This document shows, piece after piece, positions 53,401-62,400 of a stretch of 64,000 bases of DNA; within the stretch, counting starts at the first letter, position 1, and each line of letters starts with the position of its first letter. Where the stretch lies: NCBI GenBank assembly GCA_027627225.1, contig CM051029.1, positions 16,575,956 to 16,639,955 of the forward strand. The letters are read 5' to 3'. Source of the stretch: Congeria kusceri (lineage: Eukaryota; Mollusca; Bivalvia; Myida; Dreissenidae). The position numbers were made by a program, and so were the translations under genes. The notes under the pieces are model-generated. The model had not been told where the DNA came from and made no database searches. It worked only from the letters and a program-made list of their open reading frames with translations.

Positions 53401-56400
53401 TGCTGGACATAGTGAGTAGTTATGGCAGAACAATCATAGGGCTGGACATAGTGAGTAGTTATGGCTGAACAATCATGGGCTGGACATAGTGAGTAGTTAT
53501 GGCTGAACAATCATAGGGTGGACATAGCGAGTAGTTATGGCAGAACAATCATAGGGCTGGACATAGTGAGTAGTTATGGCTGAACAATCATAGGGTGGAC
53601 ATAGTGAGTAGTTATGGCTGAACAATCATAGGCTGGACATAGTGAGTAGTTATGGCTGAACAATCATAGGCTGGACATAGTGAGTAGTTATGGCTGAACA
53701 ATCATATGCTGGACATAGTGAGTAGTTATGGCTGAACAATCATAGACTGGACATAGTGAGTAGTTATGGCTGAACAATCATGGGCTGGACATAGTGAGTT
53801 TTTATGGCTGAACAATCATGGGCTGGACATAGTCAGTAGTCATGGCTGAACAATCATGGGCTGGACATAGTGAGTAGTTATGGCTGAACAATCATAGGCT
53901 GGACATAGTGAGTAGATATGGCTGAACAGTCATGGGCTGGACATAGTCAGTAGTCATGGCTGAACAATCATAGGCTGGACATAGTCAGTAGTTATGGCTG
54001 AACAATCACGGGCTGGACATAGTGAGTAGTTATGGCTGAACAATCATAGGCTGGACATAGTGAGTAGTTATGGGTGAACAATCATGGGCTGGACATACAT
54101 AGTAGTTATGGCTGAACAATCATGGACTGGACATACATAGTGAGTTGTCATGGCTGAACAATCATAGGGTGGACATAGTGAGTAGTTATGGCTGAAAAAT
54201 CATAGGCTGGACATAGTGAGTAGTCATGGCTGAACAATCATAGGGTGGACATAGTGAGTAGTCATGGCTAAACAATCATAGGCTGGACATAGTGACTAGT
54301 TATGGCTGAACAATCATAGGCTGGACATAGTGAGTAGCTATGGCTGAACAATCATAGGCTGGACATAGTGAGTAGTTATTGCTGAACAATCATAGGCTGG
54401 ACATAGTGAGTAGCTATGGCTGAACAATCATAGGCTGGACATAGTGAGTAGTCATGGCTGAACAATCATAGGCTGGACATAGTGAGTAGTTATTGCTGAA
54501 CAATCATAGGCTGGACATAGTGAGTAGTTATTGCTGAACAATCATAGGCTGGACATAGTGAGTAGTTATGGCTGAACAATCATGGGCTGGATATATTGAG
54601 TAGTTATGGCTGAACAATCATAGGGTGGACATAGTGAGTAGTCATGGCTGAACAATCATAGGCTGGACATAGTGAGTAGTTATTGCTGAACAATCATAGG
54701 CTGGACATAGTGAGTAGTCATGGCTGAACAATCATTGGCTGGACATAGTGAGTAGTTATGGCTGAACAATCATGGGCTGGATATATTGAGTAGTTATGGC
54801 TGAACAATCATATGCTGGACATAGTGAGTAGTCATGGCTGAACAATCATAGGCTGGACATAGTGAGTAGTTATGGCTGAACAATCATCGGCTGGACATAG
54901 TGAGTAGTTATGGCTTAACAATCATAGGCTGGACATAGTGAGTAGTCATGGCTGAACAATCATAGGCTGGACATAGTGAGTAGTTATGGCTGAACAATCA
55001 TAGGCTGGACATAGTGAGTAGTTATGGCTGAACAATCATAGGCTGGACATAGTGAGTAGTTATGGCTGAACAATCATAGGCTGGACATAATGAGTAGTTA
55101 TTGCTGAACAATCATAGACTGGACATAGTGAGTAGTTATGGCTGAACAATCATAGGCTGGACATAGTGAGTAGTCATGGCTGAACAATCATAGGCTGGAC
55201 ATAGTGAGTAGTTATGGCTGAACAATCAGGGGCTGGTATTAATAGAGCTGCGTATTGAAACACTTCAGTAAAATTCTTAAAATCTTAAAATTCCTTAAGG
55301 CTTTGATGGGTTCATTTAAAGTTTATTTTATATTGAATGGTTTTAATCCGGTAAAGAATCACTAATTGTTTCCTTTATACCATATTTCAAATATAAAATA
55401 TAGATTTTCACATAAAAAAGTTTGTTTGAACTGTTCACTTAAATATGTTTTAATTTAAGAGCTTTGTGGATATATGGCCCCTGGGCAGGTATTCACAAAG
55501 CTCCTAAGAGAATCTTAACTTGTAGTTGTACTCAAGTGAAAATTTCAGATAAAATTTTATCTGGTAATTACATTGTGTTAATTAATGTAAAGAACTTTGC
55601 ATAGTTCACCATTATTGTGATAGAACTAATCGTTCTGAAGTTGTCAAATGGAAAACAAGTGCCTCAAAACGATGTAAGGCAGATAAATGTGTAAGTTGCT
55701 GTTTGCTAACATAAAAAGCAGGATTTTGCATCAGTTGAAAACGCCGTTAGGCAAACTTGGAATGGCTAAAAAAATTTAACATATTAATATTTCTTGATTG
55801 ACAATTTGATGAATTTGGGGATTTCTTGAGTCACAGTTACCTTGATGTTTGGTTTGATGGTTCATTAGGAGAATTGATTAGCTAAATACACAGATTTTTT
55901 TTAAAGTTTGTTAATTAATTAACTAGTTACACACTGACATAGCAATAAATTTAAAACAAACTGGTAAAAACAACAACTTAAACAAACTGATACAAATATA
56001 TGTCACCTCAACTTAAAACACTAATGCAAACGCTTTCATCAATTACTACTAGTATACATTACTAATTAACTGTGTATATATACAAATTAGGCCTACATGT
56101 TGGTATACCCCTGCCTATTTTACATTGTTACTACATGCATACCTTTCCTTTTCTGATATTCTTTCAGGAGAAGGAAAGGGTAGCATAGAAAGTTTCCAGT
56201 TGTCTCCATAACAACGACGTCTTTCATCACTCACTGCTTGTTAGTACATGCATACCTCATATTTTCTACTATTCTTTGAGGAGAGGGAACAGGTAAGCAC
56301 AGAAGGATTTAAGCAGTCTCCTCAACAACGACGTATTTCATCGCTCACTGCTTGTTAGTTCATGTATACCTTTCTCTTTCTACTATTCTTTCAGGAGAGG

Positions 56401-59400
56401 GAAAGGTTAGCACAGAAAGACTTCAGCAGTCTACTCAACAACGACGTCTTTCATCGCTCACTGCTGGCGTGTTCTACGGAGATCGTCCTCACAACATACA
56501 ATGTCTCTTGTTAGTATATAGTTTAATAGTATGTGTTTACTGCAATTTTTGGTATATAATATGCTTGTGCTTGGGTCCAAAAAATAATTTATGTGTTTCT
56601 GGCAACCCGACTACCTAGCGAAAAAAACACCGATCCTAAGGTTTCTAGCAAAATTTTTAGTTACAATTGTTTTCTGTGAAATCCATATTTTTGTCAGATT
56701 TTAGATAATTTTCAATCATTTTTTTTTATCAAAACGTGTCTTTAAAAAAAAGGTAAACAACTCCATTGGATGTGGTGTGACTGGGAGATCATGTTTTCAA
56801 TCCCTACTCAGGAAACATTCCAGTTTTTCGAAAAACAAGTACATGTTCAACACAGAAAAAGTGTTTAAATTCCTTTTTGATTTCATACAAAGATGCAATA
56901 TTTTCAGGGTCCATGACTCACTCGGTTCTCAACAGCAGCGACAGCAAGTTCCTGTTCCCGTGGGTACTCGACGTGTTCGAACTCTACGCCTTCGACTTCT
57001 ACAAAGTGCTGGAGAGCTATCTGAAAGCAGAGCCAAATCTGACCAGGGATATAATAAAGGTTAGTTTCCTGAGGAACTGTTGTATTCATACACGATTGTA
57101 CATGCTTTTGTGTGTATATAGAAAATTAGTAGGTTAGTGTCTTTGTGTACTTGAATTTATCTGACGAGTTGTGGAAAGGTTTACAAGGCGAGGCTTGTTT
57201 ATGACGTCACTAATTTTCATGGAAAAAAAAGTCCTTCAAAAGAATAAACATGAAAAGGTCTGATATTCCCTAGTAGCCATATTAGCATTTCAAAATGACA
57301 AATACTACTTTGGCATAGAGAAAATGACTTGCATTACTTGTGTATAAAATTGTTTTGTTCATAGAAATGAAAACAGCAATTTTCATTCATAATTTTAAAA
57401 ACTTATTTGCCTCATGAAAATATGTATTTGAGTACTTCTAAATTGGACTTTTGTTTATATTTTTGTTGTTTGTTTTTCAGCATTTGACGTCTATAGAGAA
57501 CAGAATACTTGACAGTGTTGCATGGCAGTCAGTAAGTAAATAAGGACTGTTGGGATGATGATGGATGATGATGATGATTATCATTATTATTACAGTAGAT
57601 TCCACTTAATTGAATATCAGATAATTAAACATATTTGGCTTAATTGAATGAAGATTGAAAACACCAAAGCATTTGCATTCATTCCCATTGTAAAAACACT
57701 GCCTAATCTGATAGAAAATATGGTATCCTCCAGTTAATTGAATAGCCAATTATCAGTTGTAGATGTATAGTCCGCTCGATAATCTCATAATCTCCGAAGA
57801 TACGTATCTTATCGCTAGTTTTGACAGCCACGCTTCAATGACCGCCTTTGTTATCATTACACGCCACGCATGTATGCAGCGTCTGTTGAATGTCACGTGA
57901 CTAATAGGTGTACTCTGCGGGCCAAGTATAGTGCATACACTGGAGTCTCCAGTTACAAAACAGCGTGTGTCTGCATTGTCTGTAAATCTGATTGACCAAG
58001 GATTCCTTATTTTAAGCCATTTTTTAGTTAAGAGTTTGCCCCGTTTACTATTGTCAAGTATTTTTAAGCCCCATTTTATTGCAGACTTTACATAATATGG
58101 AGAGGACACAGTTATCCATTTTTTAATGTGTACTATACATTGTTTTAACCTTCATGGGTAGTAAGTTTCTTAATTTTATGGCAAGTATTTGGATCATATT
58201 GTTAATAATGATTAAGTTGCCATTATTTCTTTGTGGTATTACATATTTAGATTTTCTGCAGTTATTCTTAATGTAGAATTTTGTATATTTTTAACAAATA
58301 ACTGTTTCATAGAAGTGGTTATCCACATTTAAACTTTTAAAGTGTTGAACTACATGTTTTAAGTATCCCTATCTATGTAGAGCATGTAAACCTGTGCGCC
58401 CCCCTGGTCCCAGTATCTCAAAATACCATTCAAGTACTGCCGGCCAAAATTCCCCTCCCCCACCGGTGCTATCCCTTCTTTTAATAATCACGAACGAGAC
58501 AAAATCTTCCTTTCATGTGCTCCCCACTGTGATTTTCTTTTATTTGTATATATCTATACAGTCTAGACAGTTGCTTTTATTAGTTATATCTTGTTTTATT
58601 TGTGTTATTTTAAAAGGCCCTAAAAAGTAAGCCGTTTGATAGTGCCGGAAGGGTGTAATATATGTTTTATTCTTAATTTTACTGTATATTGGATTCTCAT
58701 CCTGTTATGTTGATCATTTTCTTAAATTGTCACCCTGGGGTAGGCTACATTCCACAAAATTGCCCAACAATTATGCATAAAACTCAAAAGACAGGGTATC
58801 AGGTTGGAGCAACAAGTTATGTTCCTGTCTACAGGAGTTCAGCATTAGTTAAAAGCATGTCATGCAATTGTAACATCCATCATTAAAATATATATACCCA
58901 TTATAAAGAAAATATTACATACCAACCAACATATACTTGCAGATGCGAGTTACTTTAACAATCTCACATTAATTTACTTGCTATTAATTGAATAGTCCAT
59001 CTTCATTGTATATTCAACTATCACTGCTTGAACCTTATAATAAATAAAGCTAAGAAAGCATATTTTAACCTTTTTTCTCTATCTCCATATATAAAGGCAT
59101 GCAAATTATAAAGATGTTGTAAAACAATGCTGAACCACTTAGAGATCTGGATATAATTAACATTGTTTACAGTCGTTATTATAATATCATTACACGTGCA
59201 TTTGCACATCGGTTTTAAATTTAATATTACATATTGTATATGTTATGTTTTACCCGAGTTTGACCCAGATCTTTAAGTAAGAAAGACTCCAACAACACTG
59301 TTGCAGCATTTGCTGCATAACAGGTTTTGAAAAATGATGATACACATAAAATTATGTGTTTCCACCATTTAACTGTTATTCCAGTTGGGCTATTTTCTCC

Positions 59401-62400
59401 AATCTTCACTTTCTCACGTTAATATAGGTTAATCTCTGTTTGTTTGTTGTTGTTTTTTTGGCGTAGCTGTCTAAGATCACTTTTGACCTAGATTTCTTTC
59501 GATAATTATGCAGCGGGAAAATTGAATGCCAATAGAATTGGGCAAATTTTCTAATTTTAGGGAATGCAAACTTCAAACAATGGTTTAACGTATACCAATA
59601 ACTGTTGCATACTTTTGGGGATTAAAAATTTACATAATTGTTTACATAAGCGGTTAAATTAAAGTGATAAACATATCTTCGACATACACTATAGAAATGA
59701 ACATAATTATGAAAAATTTTACTCACTGTATGTCATAATCAGAATGTTATATTCATTCACATAATAAAATAACTATATAGTTTAGCCTACATAATCGGCG
59801 CGCTCTATAAATAGCAATAACAATCCTACAATTCACGGGTACGACACTCGGTCACAATGTACAATGTTGCCTGTTGAGCTCGCAAGCACAAAATATTAAG
59901 TGGTAAATTTCTGGTATTTATCTGATAAATAAGCAAAACAAATATTAGCAAATTTGATTGAGCTTATATTTCCTATTATTTTATCAATGTGTAAAAATAT
60001 TATTGTACGCTGTAACCGACTGTCGTCCCCGTGAATTAATTCTAGCGAGTACAATTCCAGCAGGAGAATCATTCTAAAATTAGCGTCTGGAGAATCCTAA
60101 ACCCGAGAAATGCAATAAATGGGGAATTAATAAACTTACTGCTCATTAATTCGCGCTATTATTTTCTGGCAATGTTAATTTGTTAACTTTGCCTGACAAA
60201 TTCATGTATCAATTATGATTACGTCAATTAAAAGTATTTAGCGTATTCATGTATCACTGGTGAAAACATGGTTTTTTTTTTACGGTACAGATATTAATAA
60301 TTATTGAGTTTATCTCAAATAAATTTTGGGGGCCGATACGTTTTCTTATAGTGTCCGAAAAATCTAGTGTCCGAGAAGTCTTCTTAGTAGGGACCGAAAC
60401 ATCTGGGGTCTGAGAAGTCTCCTTAGTAGGGAACGAAAAATATGGGGTCCGTGAAGTCACAGCTTGGTCCTCTTGTATAATATTAAGGGCAAAAAAATGA
60501 CATCTCAATATTAATTTCTACGCCGATTGTCTGTTTTAAAGACATTTCCTGTTTTTTCCTTTTTTTCCCTGTTTGCAAAGAAACTTTTACTTATTTACTC
60601 CTATTGTCAAACATAAATATCTTAATAATAAATATAATAGTCTATTACACATTTCCGCTTAATATATTTTTACTGTTATGTCTCTCATAATATCAATTTT
60701 GCAAGTGAAGGGAGACAATCTGATTAAATACTTGTTTGCTTGGCTGTTTTACACAGGGCTTTCATTAAGGAAAGTTTGGGAGTAATTTACTCACAGATTT
60801 TGTCACAGGACTTCCAAAATTGCAGTCATGGAAGTTGCAGAACTTCCAAAATTTCAGCCATGGAAGTTCCATCATGTAAGGATGAACAAGTTAGAAGAAA
60901 CATTAAGTAATTTATCGAAATGTTAACCTATTTCACTGAATACATCGGCATATAAACACTTGATTAAAAAGAACTGGCCTTAAAATCACCTTGAATTTTT
61001 TACATTACTTAATATCTTTTCTGAAATAATCAGGACTTATGTAGCGCAATACTGTCAAAACTTCCAAATATTATGAGCAAAACTTCCAAAATCAGAGGCC
61101 AGGAAGTTCAAACTTCCAGTTTTCAAAAGTTAATGAAAGCCATGTTTACAGTGTAGTTCTATAATAGTATAAGGGAGGCAACTCCTGTTGACTAATAAAA
61201 GGTAATTGCAGAATTACTCCCCTTTAAACTGTGTATACCTTGTTATTTGATTTCTTTATATAAGAACAGAGTGCTATTAAGTGAAATGTAGGAAATCCTC
61301 AATATTATTACTATATATTATGGTATTATTATGCTCTGTAGTGATAAATATGCAGAGTATTTGTTTGTGTAAAGTACACAATACAGTTTTATACAATAGT
61401 ATATTGTTCTTTATGAAAATTATTGAAAAGTTTTACAAATTTTTATATTTTTAAAGCATATATTTATATTATTAGCACCGCACCCACACTGCAAAGTTTT
61501 ACATATGTTACTTTCCCGCCATATTAAGGGAATTGTATAGTTTATTTTATTTATGCAAAGTATTTATGTGAAGCAGTGTGCTAGGACAATGGTTTTCAAC
61601 CGAAGTCCCGAGGGTGAACAACTCCAATCATTCATATCACACCAAATCAAAATCAATTTTTGTTAAATATGGTTATTAAATGCTGTAAATATTACGTGTA
61701 CTAAATAAAGCACATAAAGTAATCCAATGAGTTTTATTACATGTAATACGAGCAAAGCGCAAATACACGTCATTTTTACTCTAGAACGCAATGTTGCCTG
61801 TGAGTGATTATCACACGTGAAATATTTTTCAAATGCACCTTAAAATGGATAACAAACAACTATGAGCGCTTTTCTGCATGTTTATTAGCATTCTAAAGTA
61901 TGAAACACTTTGTTACATAACAGGTTTGGCAATATATCATCAAAATGGATTAAATAAGACCATAACATATCTGATTAACATTAAAATAATTGAAAATGTG
62001 ACTGATTCCGTATGTATGAATACTCCGGATATTTGAATATTCGGACGTGACAAATTAGCTATTCATTTAAGCGAAATCTACTGTATTATTATTATTATTA
62101 AAAAACTACTAAAAATTCAAAATGTAGAAAATATATTACATGTATTTCTTCTGCATTTCTTCAGTGCGTGGGAAAAGCCGCAATTGGAGGTATAGAAAAG
62201 AGCGGTTATCTTTAATATATAAACTAGGTTCATAGCATGCTGCGTATTGGTCCACCATAAAGTCTCGTATCATTATTTGCAATATTTTCCCTCAGCTGAC
62301 TGACTGAGCAATGGCTGAGTGCACTGTTTCAATTGTAGCAGTGTACTGATCTCAGCTGATAAGGGTCGCCACACTATTACCACAGACTGTCTTTAACTGA

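Noticed and set aside
57753..58109. 118-codon minus-strand frame (MSSPYYVKSAIKWG...)
   Set aside because: No recognised domain, no partner exons, and it lies in an RB1 intron; it may be a decayed transposon piece but I cannot show it.
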